Assembly: GCA_003220615.1 (NCBI GenBank)
Contig: QHTB01000134.1
Location: forward strand, 1 to 64,000
Source: Candidatus Rokuibacteriota bacterium
GTDB taxonomy: Bacteria > Methylomirabilota > Methylomirabilia > Rokubacteriales > CSP1-6
Reading direction: 5' to 3'
DNA length: 64,000 nucleotides
Part shown: positions 27,107 through 36,220 of the stretch, piece by piece
Numbering within the stretch: position 1 is the first letter of the stretch
How the letters are laid out: each line of letters starts with the position of its first letter
Notes under the pieces: generated by a model
What the model saw: the letters and a program-made list of their open reading frames with translations, nothing else
What the model was told of the DNA's origin: nothing
The model's database searches: none
Made by a program: the position numbers and the translations under genes

Positions 27107-27814
27107 GTGGAAGCTCGCGATCTGACGCAGGGCCTCTTGTGGTTCGCCGCGTTCCTGTTCTCGACGACCGTGCACGAGGCCATGCACGCGCTGGCCGCTC
27201 TGCGTGGTGGCGATCGCACCGCGTATCTGGGCGGACAGGTCTCGCTGTCGCCGATCCCTCACATACGACGCGAGCCGATCGGCATGCTCGGCGTCCCGCT
27301 TCTCACCGCGTTCACCAATGGCTGGGCCGTCGGCTGGGCGAGCACGCCGTACGATCCGGTCTGGGCGGCTCGCTATCCGCGCCGGGCCGCGCTCATGGCC
27401 GCGGCCGGTCCGACCGGAAATCTGCTCATCGCCGTGCTCGCCCTCGTGTGTTTGAGGGCCGGCCTCGCCGCCGGCGTGTTCGTCTCACCCCGTCAGGTGA
27501 GCTTCCACCACCTGGTCGAGGCCGCGAGTGGAGCGCCGTGGCTCACCGCCGTCGGCGAAGTCCTCACCGTGCTCCTCGTGCTCAACGTCTTCCTCTTCGT
27601 CTTCAATATCCTGCCGTTCCCGCCGCTGGACGGCGCCTCCGTGCTCGGCGGTCTCGTGCCCGAGCGCGCGGCCGTCGCCGTCCGCGGGTTCACCGGGAAT
27701 CCGATCTTCTCGCTGCTCGGCATCCTCGTCGCCTGGCAGGTGTTCCCGAAGATCGCCGGACCGATCTTCGACGGCCTGCTCAGACTCGTCCATCCGCACG
27801 ATCGCTTCTTCTGA
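27107..27814 (+). CDS. Site-2-protease family (M50) membrane metalloprotease
   Basis: 235 residues with about five membrane segments. The zinc motif is TTVHEAMHALAALRGG (HExxH) in the first segment and the third ligand lies in FNILPFPPLDGASVLGG. This short form, without a PDZ domain, is like the YwhC/Rip3-like group. Proteases of this kind cut substrates inside the membrane, often anti-sigma factors. It starts at GTG. It stands alone, divergent from dapL. Confidence 0.9.
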   Translation: MEARDLTQGLLWFAAFLFSTTVHEAMHALAALRGGDRTAYLGGQVSLSPIPHIRREPIGMLGVPLLTAFTNGWAVGWASTPYDPVWAARYPRRAALMAAAGPTGNLLIAVLALVCLRAGLAAGVFVSPRQVSFHHLVEAASGAPWLTAVGEVLTVLLVLNVFLFVFNILPFPPLDGASVLGGLVPERAAVAVRGFTGNPIFSLLGILVAWQVFPKIAGPIFDGLLRLVHPHDRFF

Positions 27815-27918
27815 GCGTCGGGAAGCTTGTGATTCGATTTGCCCAGTGTCCAGCCGCCGGGCGCTCATGTCCCGCCGCGCCGCGCTCGGAAAACGCGGGG
27901 CTCCGGTGGGTGACGCGG

Positions 27919-27924
27919 TATCCT
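27919..27924 (+). promoter_or_regulatory. Candidate -10 box (TATCCT) for leaderless transcript
   Basis: TANNNT box seven bases upstream of the DoxX-family ATG (27932), with no Shine-Dalgarno. Confidence 0.4.
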
Positions 27925-27931
27925 CTCGGTG

Positions 27932-28318
27932 ATGTCGGCGCTGGCCCCGTGGCTGCTCAGCGTGTTGCGCATCGTGACGGCGCTGCTCGACATCCCGCAC
28001 GGGACCTCGAAGATCTTCGGGTTCCCGCGGGCCGGCAGTGGAGCGACCGTGGAGCTCTATTCGCTCCTCGGCCTCGCTGGAAGCCTCGAGATGGTCGGTG
28101 GCGCACTGATTCTCGTCGGGCTCTTCACTCGCCCGGTCGCGTTCGTCCTGTCGGGGGAAATGGCGTTCGCGTACTTCATGGCCCACGCTCCGCGAAACCT
28201 CCACCCCCTGCTGAATCAGGGCGAACTGCCGATCCTTTTCTGCTTCATCTACCTGTATCTCGCCTTCGCCGGCGCGGGCCCGCTGAGCCTCGATCGCCTC
28301 CGCAAGAAGACTCCGTAG
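27932..28318 (+). CDS. DoxX-family membrane protein
   Basis: 128 residues with four hydrophobic segments. The family pattern is seen in VLRIVTALLDIPHGTSKIFGFP, GSLEMVGGALILVGLFTRPVAFVLSGEMAFAYF and a final HPLLNQGELPILFCFIYLYLAFAG. DoxX/DoxD-like proteins are four-helix inner-membrane proteins linked to thiosulfate:quinone oxidoreductase or to oxidative stress; function here is open. ATG 27932 was chosen over the preceding GTG. Confidence 0.88.
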   Translation: MSALAPWLLSVLRIVTALLDIPHGTSKIFGFPRAGSGATVELYSLLGLAGSLEMVGGALILVGLFTRPVAFVLSGEMAFAYFMAHAPRNLHPLLNQGELPILFCFIYLYLAFAGAGPLSLDRLRKKTP

Positions 28319-28421
28319 TGTCCCCTTACAACTCGTCGTCTCGATCGAGGTGATTGACGGCTAAGTAGCCGCTTCTGAAGGCCCAACGAGGCGTGGCCTG
28401 CTTGATGCACTCACGGCGGGC

Positions 28422-28619
28422 ATGAACTCGAGAGCGAAGCGACCAGAAGCGCTCACCGCGGGCATGGAAACCGCGGTGTGGCCGCAAGAGCGGGAGTGCC
28501 TCGTGTGTGGTGAACGCCGTTTGGCGCAGTGGGCCGGGGATCGTCTCCACAACCGGTGCCGCCGCGATCTCGATCGAGTGGACCGGACGCCGGAGCACCG
28601 CGTCGCCTACTCGGGCTGA
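28422..28619 (+). CDS. Possible small zinc-binding protein
   Basis: 65 residues in the otherwise empty 28319-28633 gap. It contains ECLVCGERR followed by DRLHNRCRRDLDR, a CxxC plus HNxC arrangement that recalls small zinc ribbons of the form CLxCG...HNRxC. A second in-frame Met at 28464 could be the start. An opposite-strand frame (28326-28598) overlaps but has no such motif. Support is only this motif. Confidence 0.35.
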   Translation: MNSRAKRPEALTAGMETAVWPQERECLVCGERRLAQWAGDRLHNRCRRDLDRVDRTPEHRVAYSG

Positions 28620-28633
28620 GCCGTACGGTCGCG

Positions 28634-29011
28634 TCAGGCGCCCTGCGCCCGCGCACCGTCCATGACCACCTGGAGCTGATCTCGGTTACGCAACGATCCC
28701 ACCGATCGCTTGTGATCCGCGGAGCGAAGCACCTGCCCCAGGACGACGTGAGGATGATGGAGCCGACCGAAGAGGTCGGCCAGGAACGCCGCGTCCTCGT
28801 CGCTCACGTCTGAAAACGGCGCGCGCTTCCGGACCACGGCCAGGGCAGTCAGGAGGCTCTCCTTCCTGTCCCGGGTCGCCCGATACGTCTTGAGATAGGT
28901 CTTCGCGAAGACGATCTGCACGTCTTGCTCGGGCCGCATTCTCAAGACCAGGACGGCGGCGGAGACGAGCAGGACGAAGGTCAGCGCCAGCACGCAAAAG
29001 AGTAAGCTCAT
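28634..29011 (-). CDS. Small membrane-anchored protein, unknown
   Basis: 125 residues: an N-terminal transmembrane helix (LLFCVLALTFVLLVSAAVLVL) then a soluble basic domain with FAKTYLKTYRATRDRKESLLTALAVV and DVSDEDAAFLADLFGRLHHP. No family recognised. The ATG has GGAGGGCGG upstream at good spacing. Confidence 0.7.
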   Translation of the reverse strand: MSLLFCVLALTFVLLVSAAVLVLRMRPEQDVQIVFAKTYLKTYRATRDRKESLLTALAVVRKRAPFSDVSDEDAAFLADLFGRLHHPHVVLGQVLRSADHKRSVGSLRNRDQLQVVMDGARAQGA

Positions 29012-29145
29012 CACCGCCCTCCACTATCAAGCCTTGTGCCGAAAAAAAGGCTCAGTATTTTCGCTGAAATAGGCGGCCCACCCCGCAGGGATCGCGTCAC
29101 GGAACGCGCGGGCGTGTCAGGAAACCGAACAGAACGAGACGCTCC

Positions 29146-30039
29146 TCACCGCTGACGGGCGACCACCAGAGCACGGAGAGCCTCGACGGCACGTGAGCGA
29201 TCACCGGCGCGCCGGACGAGGTGGGTCGTGACGCGCCAGGGGCGCGGACGGAGCCGGTGGGCACGCACCGTCGCCCGGGCGACCGAGGCGAGCAGGACCG
29301 AGCGCGGCGCCAGCGCATACCCGACGTTGGCGGCCACGCAGGCCAGCATCGCGTGGTACGAGCCGACCTCGAAGACCCGGTGCGGCCGGAGGCCCCTCGT
29401 CGCGAGCCAGTCCTGGATGTATGCCCGGTACGTGCAGCCAGCACCGAACGTCACCAGGGTCTTGCCCCGAAGCTCGTCGGCGCCGGGACGGCGCACCGAC
29501 GGATGGGTCACGAGGACGAGCTCCTCGACGAACGCGACGTCGGCCACGAGACCCGGCTCAGTGACGTCGCCGGCGACGAACGCGGCGCTGAGGTCGCCGG
29601 CGCGCACCTGGGCCATCAGCACGCCCGAGGTCGCGGTCACCAGGTGCACGTCGAGCGCGGGATATTTCGCGTGCAACGTCGACAGCAGGCGCGGCAGGTG
29701 GACAGCGGCCGTGCTCTCCATGGCACCGATGAGCAACCGACCCCGCGGCGGATGCGCGCTGAGATCGGCCCGGGCCTCCTCGGCCAGGGCCAGCAGGCGC
29801 TCGGTGTAGTCGAGGAGGCGGCGCCCCTCCGGCGTCGGCGACATCCCTCGCCGTCCACGCACGAAGAGCGACACGCCCAGGGTGGACTCGAGCCGCTTGA
29901 CGCGCGCGGTCACGTTCGACTGGACGCGGTGCAGACGGTGGGCCGCCCGGGTCACCCCACCCGTCTCGGCCACGGCCCTGAAGAGTCGCAGGTCGGAGAG
30001 CTCGATGTCACGTTCTCCTGGAGAGATCGTATCGTTCAC
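29146..30039 (-). CDS. LysR-family transcriptional regulator
   Basis: 297 residues. The N-terminal winged helix-turn-helix is LRLFRAVAETGGVTRAAHRL with SNVTARVKRLE as recognition region. The C-terminal periplasmic-binding-like effector domain follows. It is divergent from the nitronate monooxygenase gene, the usual sign that it controls that gene and itself. The GTG start has a TAAAAT box eight bases upstream and no Shine-Dalgarno. Confidence 0.94.
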   Translation of the reverse strand: MNDTISPGERDIELSDLRLFRAVAETGGVTRAAHRLHRVQSNVTARVKRLESTLGVSLFVRGRRGMSPTPEGRRLLDYTERLLALAEEARADLSAHPPRGRLLIGAMESTAAVHLPRLLSTLHAKYPALDVHLVTATSGVLMAQVRAGDLSAAFVAGDVTEPGLVADVAFVEELVLVTHPSVRRPGADELRGKTLVTFGAGCTYRAYIQDWLATRGLRPHRVFEVGSYHAMLACVAANVGYALAPRSVLLASVARATVRAHRLRPRPWRVTTHLVRRAGDRSRAVEALRALVVARQR

Positions 30040-30111
30040 GATTATTCATTTTACGAGAAGGCTGGACGCCGGCAAGCTCTGTCCGAGAGCCTCGACTCTC
30101 GGAGGTGTCCC
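30040..30111. promoter_or_regulatory. Divergent control region of LysR and nitronate monooxygenase genes
   Basis: This 72-base spacer is notably AT-rich. It contains TTC-N9-GAA (30045-30059), which fits the loose T-N11-A LysR box, overlapping the LysR gene's TAAAAT -10 box (minus strand, 30053-30048). A GGAGGTG Shine-Dalgarno at 30101 serves the rightward gene. Confidence 0.45.
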
Positions 30112-31191
30112 ATGTCACTCCAGACCGTCCTGACCCGTCGTTTGGGTCTCCAGCATCCGATCATCCAGGCGCCGCTCGCCGGTGGAGGCGATACGCCGGA
30201 CCTCGTGGCGGCTGTTGCCGAGGCGGGCGCGCTCGGGTTCATCGGGGCTGCGTACCTGACGCCGCCGCAGATCGCCGAGGCGGCGAGGGCGGTCCGGGCC
30301 CGCACGGCTCGGCCGTTCGGCATCAACCTCTTTGCGCCGCTGCCGGCACCGCTCGAGCTCCCGGACGCGAGCCCGGCGCTCGAGCGCGTGGCCCCGTTCT
30401 ACGCTGAGCTCGGGCTGGCGCCGCCCTCGATCCCGGCGTCGGCCAGCGGCACCTTCGACGACCAGCTCCGAGCGGCGCTCGAGAGCGGAGCATCGGTCTT
30501 CAGCTTCACGTTCGGCGTGCTTACGGAGAGCGCACGCGATGCGGTGAAGGAACGCGGGATGTTCCTGATCGGCACGGCGACGACGGTCGACGAGGCCCTC
30601 GCGCTCGAAAAAGCTGGCGTCGAGGCCATCGTCACGCAGGGCAGCGAGGCCGGTGGCCACCGGGGAACGTTTGCGGGCGACTTCGACGGAGCGATGGTGG
30701 GGACGATGGCCCTCGTGCCCCAGGTCGTCGATGCCGTCGCGGTCCCCGTGATCGCGTCGGGCGGAATCATGGACGGGCGCGGGATCGCGGCGGCGCTCGC
30801 CCTCGGCGCCGGCGCTGTGCAGATGGGCACCGCGTTCCTGACGTGTGACGAGGCCGGGATTCCCGAGGCCTACAAGGCCGCCATCATCGGGGCCCGCGAA
30901 CACGACACGCGAATCACCCGCGCCTTTTCGGGTCGCCCGGCGCGCGGCATCGTCAACCGCTTCATGCTCGAGGTCGATCGGGCTGGTGGCGCCGACGCCA
31001 TCCTGCCTTTTCCACTCCAGAACGCCTTGACGCGACCGCTCCGGACCGCGGCAGCTCGACAAGGCCGTGCGGAGTTCCTGTCACTGTGGGCGGGGCAAGC
31101 TTCCCGGCTGGCGCGGCGCCAGAAGGCGGCCGCTCTGGTCGCACGCCTGGCCGACGAAGCCGAGGCCGCCGTGGCTCGGCTCGCGAAATGA
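30112..31191 (+). CDS. Nitronate monooxygenase (2-nitropropane dioxygenase-like)
   Basis: 359 residues forming an FMN-binding TIM barrel. Characteristic segments are HPIIQAPLAGGGDTPDLVAAV at the start, the GSEAGGHRG motif carrying the catalytic His, VPVIASGGIMDGRGIAAALALGA and GAVQMGTAFLTC for phosphate binding. These enzymes oxidise toxic alkyl nitronates such as propionate-3-nitronate. A strong GGAGGTG precedes ATG 30112. It is probably controlled by the divergent LysR regulator. Confidence 0.94.
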   Translation: MSLQTVLTRRLGLQHPIIQAPLAGGGDTPDLVAAVAEAGALGFIGAAYLTPPQIAEAARAVRARTARPFGINLFAPLPAPLELPDASPALERVAPFYAELGLAPPSIPASASGTFDDQLRAALESGASVFSFTFGVLTESARDAVKERGMFLIGTATTVDEALALEKAGVEAIVTQGSEAGGHRGTFAGDFDGAMVGTMALVPQVVDAVAVPVIASGGIMDGRGIAAALALGAGAVQMGTAFLTCDEAGIPEAYKAAIIGAREHDTRITRAFSGRPARGIVNRFMLEVDRAGGADAILPFPLQNALTRPLRTAAARQGRAEFLSLWAGQASRLARRQKAAALVARLADEAEAAVARLAK

Positions 31192-31221
31192 CCGGTGCTT
31201 TGCCAGTGGCCGGTGCTTTGC
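31192..31221. repeat. Short tandem repeat, 12-base motif with 18-base period
   Basis: CCGGTGCTTTGC occurs at 31192 and 31210 right after the nitronate monooxygenase stop. The remaining spacer to 31439 shows no gene or clear signal. Confidence 0.65.
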
Positions 31222-31439
31222 AAACTCTGAAGCCGGATGCGAGAGATCTCCGACGCTCACTCGACAGTTCCACGAGGTTCAAGCGCGGGCAGGCCGCATC
31301 TCACTCGAAACGCACGCGCCAAAGCTCGAAGCTCCGCCGCCCGACACCACGTCCTGAACCGGGGTCTCGCTCGCGCCCCGCTTGAGTAGTACCCTCGCGC
31401 TCACCAGCGGCGCACGACGCTGGGGGAACGGAGGGAAGC

Positions 31440-31889
31440 ATGAAGCGTGTTCTGTACATTGGAACGGCAGCGATGCTCTTGGCGGGATGCATGAGTCTTC
31501 ACGAAGTCCGGCAGACGCCGCCGGTGAGACAGGCCATGACCGCGGGGAACTATTCCATCCTCGCCAACTGCGTGGCCGAGGGCCTGCAGACGGCGCGCCG
31601 CAGCGGGGATCTCCTGCTCGAGCCAGGCGACCTGATGTACCAGGTGATCCAGCGCTCGGAGCAGCGACGCGCGACGGTGACGGGTTACGCCTTCGGAGGC
31701 AACGGGCAGATTCCCCTCATCGATCTCACGTTCACTCAACAGCAAGCCGGCGTGCTCATCGAGACTCGCCTCCTCAGGTTCCAGGGCGCGGATCATCCGG
31801 TGCCCGTGACGAAAGGCGTCGACCAGCGCGCCTGGCCGATCGTGGAGACCTGTGCCGGTGGAAACGTCGTCCCGATGCCGGCGAGCTGA
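31440..31889 (+). CDS. Small predicted lipoprotein
   Basis: 149 residues with a lipoprotein signal (GTAAMLLAGC, Cys 17). The mature part has QAMTAGNYSILANCVAEGL, where a second Cys may pair with one in IVETCAGG, suggesting a disulfide. No family recognised. GGAGG precedes the ATG. Confidence 0.75.
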   Translation: MKRVLYIGTAAMLLAGCMSLHEVRQTPPVRQAMTAGNYSILANCVAEGLQTARRSGDLLLEPGDLMYQVIQRSEQRRATVTGYAFGGNGQIPLIDLTFTQQQAGVLIETRLLRFQGADHPVPVTKGVDQRAWPIVETCAGGNVVPMPAS

Positions 31890-31972
31890 CGACGGACAAC
31901 GACGTGTCGATGCCGCGCTCCACGACCGCGTCGGCATGATGCGCGGTTCGTGGAGCGCGTCGCTTCGAGTCC

Positions 31973-32296
31973 TTACTTGCTGCGCTTCTGACAGACGCTC
32001 GTCGACATCTGCCAATCACCACCGGCTTTCTCGCAGTCGGCCTTCGACTTGAACTGCGAGAAATCGGTCGATGTGTCGCCGCTCGTCGACGGGCTCGCAG
32101 ACGGCGACGTCGTGGACGGCGCGCTCGACGAGCCAGAGCTCGAGCCGCTGCCCGTCGTGCCGGAGCTTCCGGGCGAGGTGCTCGTGCCTGAGCTGCCGGA
32201 CGTGCCGCCTGAGCCGCTCGTCGTACCCTGAGCTGCCGCGATCGCGGGGCCGAGGGCGAGAGCCAGTGCCAGCGTTGCGAACAGTAAATTCTTCAT
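31973..32296 (-). CDS. Secreted Ser/Gly/Thr-rich low-complexity protein
   Basis: 107 residues: a signal peptide (LLFATLALALALGPAIAAAQ), a ~50-residue Ser/Gly/Thr/Pro run, and a short conserved-looking tail FKSKADCEKAGGDWQMSTSVC with two cysteines. That tail is like those found in small secreted proteins that end in a Cys-stabilised knot. A GGAGG precedes the ATG. Function unknown; the linker suggests a surface or wall location. Confidence 0.7.
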   Translation of the reverse strand: MKNLLFATLALALALGPAIAAAQGTTSGSGGTSGSSGTSTSPGSSGTTGSGSSSGSSSAPSTTSPSASPSTSGDTSTDFSQFKSKADCEKAGGDWQMSTSVCQKRSK

Positions 32297-32509
32297 CCCA
32301 TCCTCCGTGAGTTGTTTGTCGGCTCGTCGGCGGGGTTCCACCGGGCCGACGCGCACAGTGGAGCAAATTGTGGGCCCCCGACACCGCGTTTCGGAGCTCG
32401 AGGCTCGCGGACGCGCAACGGCATCGATCTTGCCCGCTCCTCCGGCTCTCCCCCGCCGGGCTACTCTCGGCCTATACTCTCGGGCCATATCGCCGCGGAG
32501 GAGAGCCGA

Positions 32510-34075
32510 ATGGCCTCGACAGCCCCGATGACGCGCGAGTCGATCCCCAGCCCCGAATACGCCCGTCTCGAAGAGCGCATCGTGGCGCGCGATCAGAAGG
32601 GGGCGAGCGACGTCCTCTATGGGCTCTTCAAGCAGCATCGGCCGGCCATCGAGATCCTCCGCGAGACCGTCCGCATCCACGCGCCGTTCACCCACGTGCC
32701 GTACCACCAGCGGCTCGACGACGGCATTGTCAAGTTCGTCAACAACGACCACTGCCTCTTGAGCGAGCGCGTCGGCCTGCCGCTGATGTCGATGGTACGG
32801 CCAGAACTGGCCTGGCTGCCGCTCGCGCAGACCGTCTGGTACATGCCGACCGGGCTCGACCCCTGGAACCAGCTCCTCGGCAAGGCGCCCGGGCACTACA
32901 CGCGCCTCTACGAGATCGCCGTGCACCAGGAGCCGCCGACGCCCGAGATCCACTGGCCCGATCAGGAGCCGCTGCGCACCGACGGCCCGATCGGCGAGCG
33001 TCTCAACCACTGGCTGACGCTCGTCCAGCGCGGCGAGGTGCTGCCGTCGTATCGCGTCTTCCTCGGGTTGATGGAGGACGTCCCGCACCGCCGGGAGGCG
33101 CTCGCGCACCTGGCGTTCGCCGGTCTCATCGACGTGCAGGACCGCATGCTGCACAACCGCTCCTACACGACCGGGCACAAGTCGTACCGCGCGCGCGCGA
33201 CGATCGATCTCGGCAACGCGATCGGCTGGGAGCATGCGCACAGCGTGCTCTATGCCGGCGTGCCGGACATCGCCGTCGGGCCGCGCTGGTACTCGACGTA
33301 CGAGATGGGTGGCAACGTCGTCCAGAGCCTCCTCGACGCCCGCGACGCCGAGCTGCTGAAGCAAACCACCGCGCTCACGCCGGCCGAGGAGGCGATGCTG
33401 GTCGAGGTCATCACGCGCGGACGCGAGATCAACGTGATCGAGGCGATCGTCGCGCTCCTCAAGAGTGGCGCCGCGCCGCGGCGGATCCTCGACGCGATCC
33501 AGGTCGCCGCCGCGCAGGTGATCCTCGAGACCGGCGACGTGAACAACTACTCGATGTCACAGCACGGCTACGAGTATTGCAACACGCTCGGCTGGTTCTA
33601 CGACACGTTCCAGCACCCGCACCGGCTCAAGCTCCTCTTCGTCGCCGCCTCCTTCATTCAGCACGCGGCCGAGCACCAGCGGGACACGCCGAACAACCTC
33701 GGTCGACGCACGCTCACGCCACCGCCCGGCGCCTCGGGGCGGTCGGCGACTCAACTCCTCGCCAAGCTGGAAGCGGCGTTGCTCGCGCTCGAGGCCGACG
33801 AGTCGGTCGCGCTCACCGCGGCCTACCTCGCCTCCGGACACGATCGCGCGCCGCTGGTCCAGACGCTCGCGTCCGCCGCCGTCGAGGTCGGCAACGATCC
33901 GCACAACCAGGAGCTCGGGCTGTCATTGCTCGAGGACTACGCGAAGACGCGTGCGCACGACCGCGACCGACTGTTGCTGGCGCAGGCCAAACACACCGCC
34001 GGTCACCGTAAATACGGCGACCACCTCGAATGCTACCGACGCTTCGCTGAGGCGATGGGCGGCATCGCCCGGTAG
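32510..34075 (+). CDS. Large helical protein of unrecognised family
   Basis: 521 residues, mostly helical, no signal peptide or membrane segment. I cannot place it in a family with confidence. It has many histidines in conserved-looking contexts: IHAPFTHVPYHQRLDDG, NNDHCLL, PGHYTRLYEIAVHQEP, EHAHSVLY, SQHGYEYCNTLGWFYDTFQHPHR and AASFIQHAAEHQRD. That is compatible with a metal-binding oxidase-like fold. A region of this kind sometimes accompanies Rieske-type proteins, but none is fused or adjacent. The ATG at 32510 follows GGAGGAG, with a TATACT -10-like box at about 32473. Confidence 0.85.
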   Translation: MASTAPMTRESIPSPEYARLEERIVARDQKGASDVLYGLFKQHRPAIEILRETVRIHAPFTHVPYHQRLDDGIVKFVNNDHCLLSERVGLPLMSMVRPELAWLPLAQTVWYMPTGLDPWNQLLGKAPGHYTRLYEIAVHQEPPTPEIHWPDQEPLRTDGPIGERLNHWLTLVQRGEVLPSYRVFLGLMEDVPHRREALAHLAFAGLIDVQDRMLHNRSYTTGHKSYRARATIDLGNAIGWEHAHSVLYAGVPDIAVGPRWYSTYEMGGNVVQSLLDARDAELLKQTTALTPAEEAMLVEVITRGREINVIEAIVALLKSGAAPRRILDAIQVAAAQVILETGDVNNYSMSQHGYEYCNTLGWFYDTFQHPHRLKLLFVAASFIQHAAEHQRDTPNNLGRRTLTPPPGASGRSATQLLAKLEAALLALEADESVALTAAYLASGHDRAPLVQTLASAAVEVGNDPHNQELGLSLLEDYAKTRAHDRDRLLLAQAKHTAGHRKYGDHLECYRRFAEAMGGIAR

Positions 34076-34155
34076 CGCGCAGAAATGAGACGATTCGGTC
34101 GCGGGTGTGCTCGACGGCTGCGTCGAGCCGCCCGCGCCGGCTATCCTCTCAACCC

Positions 34156-34713
34156 CTACAGCCGACGAGCGCCGACCCAGCGTGCCGCATACCACGATTC
34201 ATCGAGGTTCGAGATGCTGACGTGTTTTCCCGAACGTCGGGCATGGATGAAGCGGCCCTGACCCACGTAGATGCCGTTATGACGGAGCTGATCGAAGAAG
34301 ACCAGGTCACCCGGCTCGAGCTGATCGCGGGACACCGGGGCTCCATACTGGTACTGCCTGGCGGCGTTGTGGGGAAGCGATACACCGATGTGTCGGTAGA
34401 CGTACTGGACGAAGCCTGAGCAGTCGAAGCCCTCTGGACTCGATCCGCCCCATCGGTACGGCGCGCCGAGTTGCTCGGCGGCGATACCGACGACACTCTC
34501 GCGGCGACGCGACACGGATCCGCGGGCAGCATCCGACGTGGAGCCCGGAGATGTCTGTGACCGAGCCGACACGCGGTCGGCATCCACGTTGTCCGTCCGC
34601 GCCGTGGTGGCAGAGCAGGCAGCCAGGACGACGGACAGCCCGAGCAGGATCGTCAGGCGTCTGATTCCTCGCTCGGCGTTCACGAGCAGACCCGGGCGCA
34701 ACTCGAATGCCAA
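34156..34713 (-). CDS. NlpC/P60-family lipoprotein peptidase
   Basis: 185 residues. The lipoprotein signal is LLGLSVVLAAC (Cys ~33). The C-terminal NlpC/P60 domain has the catalytic Cys in FDCSGFVQYVY and a catalytic His in RHNGIYVGQGRFIHA; PYRWGG and LEPGDLVFF are family landmarks. These are D-gamma-glutamyl-diaminopimelate endopeptidases that cut peptidoglycan stems, anchored here in the periplasm. The 33-residue lead before the Cys is long, so the start may lie further in. Confidence 0.92.
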   Translation of the reverse strand: MAFELRPGLLVNAERGIRRLTILLGLSVVLAACSATTARTDNVDADRVSARSQTSPGSTSDAARGSVSRRRESVVGIAAEQLGAPYRWGGSSPEGFDCSGFVQYVYRHIGVSLPHNAARQYQYGAPVSRDQLEPGDLVFFDQLRHNGIYVGQGRFIHARRSGKHVSISNLDESWYAARWVGARRL

Positions 34714-34847
34714 CCTCGAGAGTCGAGGAAATCATTCGATGCGCATGGTGTTTCCGTGAGGCGGGAATCTGGAGGCTGGCGGCGCCGATGTCATGCTGGC
34801 TCGCGATCGTGGCACGCCTCGACGTCCCTTGGCGTCCCGCACGACGC

Positions 34848-35444
34848 TCAGGCCTTTTCCGAAACACCACGCGCTCGTGCCGCGCGTGGCTCCGGGCGCG
34901 CCGAGCTCTCGGTCGTCGCGGTGTCGCTCCGCGGCTGCGTCTCTTTGAATTTCGCGGCAGCGCTCATCAGAGCGGGCCGCAGCTCGGCCCACGCCTTCTC
35001 GATCACGGGCCTGATCTCCTCCCATGACTCGCCGGCCGTCCGTTTGAGGGTCTTGAGGCGCTCGGTCGCTTCCTGCCCCTTTGCCCTGAGTTGCTGGGCC
35101 AGTCGCTTGGCTTCTGCCGTGGTCTTCGCCGCCCGCGCTTTGAGTTGCTCGATCTCGGGCTGCCATTCGGTGAGCTCAGCCTGAATGCGGGCGCGAAATT
35201 CCTCGAGGCCCCGAGCGGCCGTTGCCTCGGTCGTCCCCGTCTGCCGCGTCAGCTCCTTGAGCTCGGCGCCCCACCGTTTCAAGCTCCGGTCGATCTCGGC
35301 CCGCACCTCGGCCAGCCGCTCGTAATACTGGCTCTGAACCTTCGCCACCTCCGCCTCGGCGTGGGCTTTCGCCTTGTCGAGCTCCGCCGCCCATTCCGTC
35401 AGATGCGTTTCGATCTTCCGCCAGTGCTGTTCACTCCGTGCCAT
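34848..35444 (-). CDS. Coiled-coil protein, unknown
   Basis: 198 residues, almost wholly charged helix with heptad-like spacing (HWRKIETHLTEWAAELDKAK, YYERLAEVRAEIDRSLKRWG, KARAAKTTAEAKRLAQQLRA). The tail is disordered and Arg/Ala-rich. No signal peptide. GGGAGGGAGCG precedes the ATG. It is probably a structural or stress-associated cytoplasmic protein, similar in feel to apolipoprotein-like helical proteins. Confidence 0.75.
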   Translation of the reverse strand: MARSEQHWRKIETHLTEWAAELDKAKAHAEAEVAKVQSQYYERLAEVRAEIDRSLKRWGAELKELTRQTGTTEATAARGLEEFRARIQAELTEWQPEIEQLKARAAKTTAEAKRLAQQLRAKGQEATERLKTLKRTAGESWEEIRPVIEKAWAELRPALMSAAAKFKETQPRSDTATTESSARPEPRAARARGVSEKA

Positions 35445-35697
35445 CGCTCCCTCCCCGTCGTCGTGATGAGCTTAGAGTAGCGCCGAGATCCTCTCTCGTC
35501 AGGCGGGGTCGAAGGGGCCGATTCTTATCGAGATTTTCGAGCTTGATACTCGGAGATTACGAAATCTTGACGTATTCGCGAAGGCGCCGCGTGACCGGCA
35601 ACCGAAGAATTTCCGAATCGACGACTCAGACGAGACAATGGTCGTAGCGAAGATCGAGGCACGGCATCCTTATTTGCTGGAAGAAAGGACGTCCGTC

Positions 35698-35997
35698 ATG
35701 GCGGTCACGCACATCTATCCCCGTCGGCCAACGGCGCCCACCCGCCGGGTGGCTCGACCAAAAACGAGCCGACTCCATCGCGTCACGCACCACGACTCAG
35801 GAAACACTGCGAGACCGCGGCGCCGAGCCGACGCTGCCTCGCGACTTCGCACGATCCTGGCCACGCTGCGCGCGCTCTTGGAAAAGGCCGGGCGTAAGCT
35901 GACGAGCAGTTTCTCCATGCGGGCAGTTGCGAGCTTCGCTGGAATCATCAGCCTCGTGATCGACTGCTTCGCGCTCCACGCAGTCCTCATCGCGTGA
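35698..35997 (+). CDS. Small basic protein with C-terminal hydrophobic segment
   Basis: 99 residues: an Arg-rich first half, then LRALLEKAGRKLTSSFSMR and a C-terminal hydrophobic stretch (AVASFAGIISLVIDCFALHAVLIA). GAAAGGA lies upstream of the ATG. Unknown family. The 35445-35697 spacer before it is relatively AT-rich and contains an imperfect dyad (AGATTTTCG ... CGAAATCT) but no gene. Confidence 0.45.
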   Translation: MAVTHIYPRRPTAPTRRVARPKTSRLHRVTHHDSGNTARPRRRADAASRLRTILATLRALLEKAGRKLTSSFSMRAVASFAGIISLVIDCFALHAVLIA

Positions 35998-36220
35998 ACA
36001 TCACCACGCAGACGCTCCGACGAGGGAACTCCTAGCTCCCGCTTAGGCGCTCGCCGCTTTCATCCGACGTTCTCCAGTCTAGGGGTGTCCTTCCTCCTGC
36101 TCATGTCGATGCGACCACGCCCCGCCGCGATTCCCTGGAGGAGGCCGAAGACAGCCGCCCCGATTCTGTTAAGGTTCCGGGGGGAAACGAACTCCTGGGC
36201 TCGAGGAACGCGGGGGTGAC

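Noticed and set aside
29030..29052. AGCCTT-N11-AAGGCT dyad as LysR terminator
   Set aside because: The T-run lies in the loop, not after the stem, so it does not fit an intrinsic terminator.
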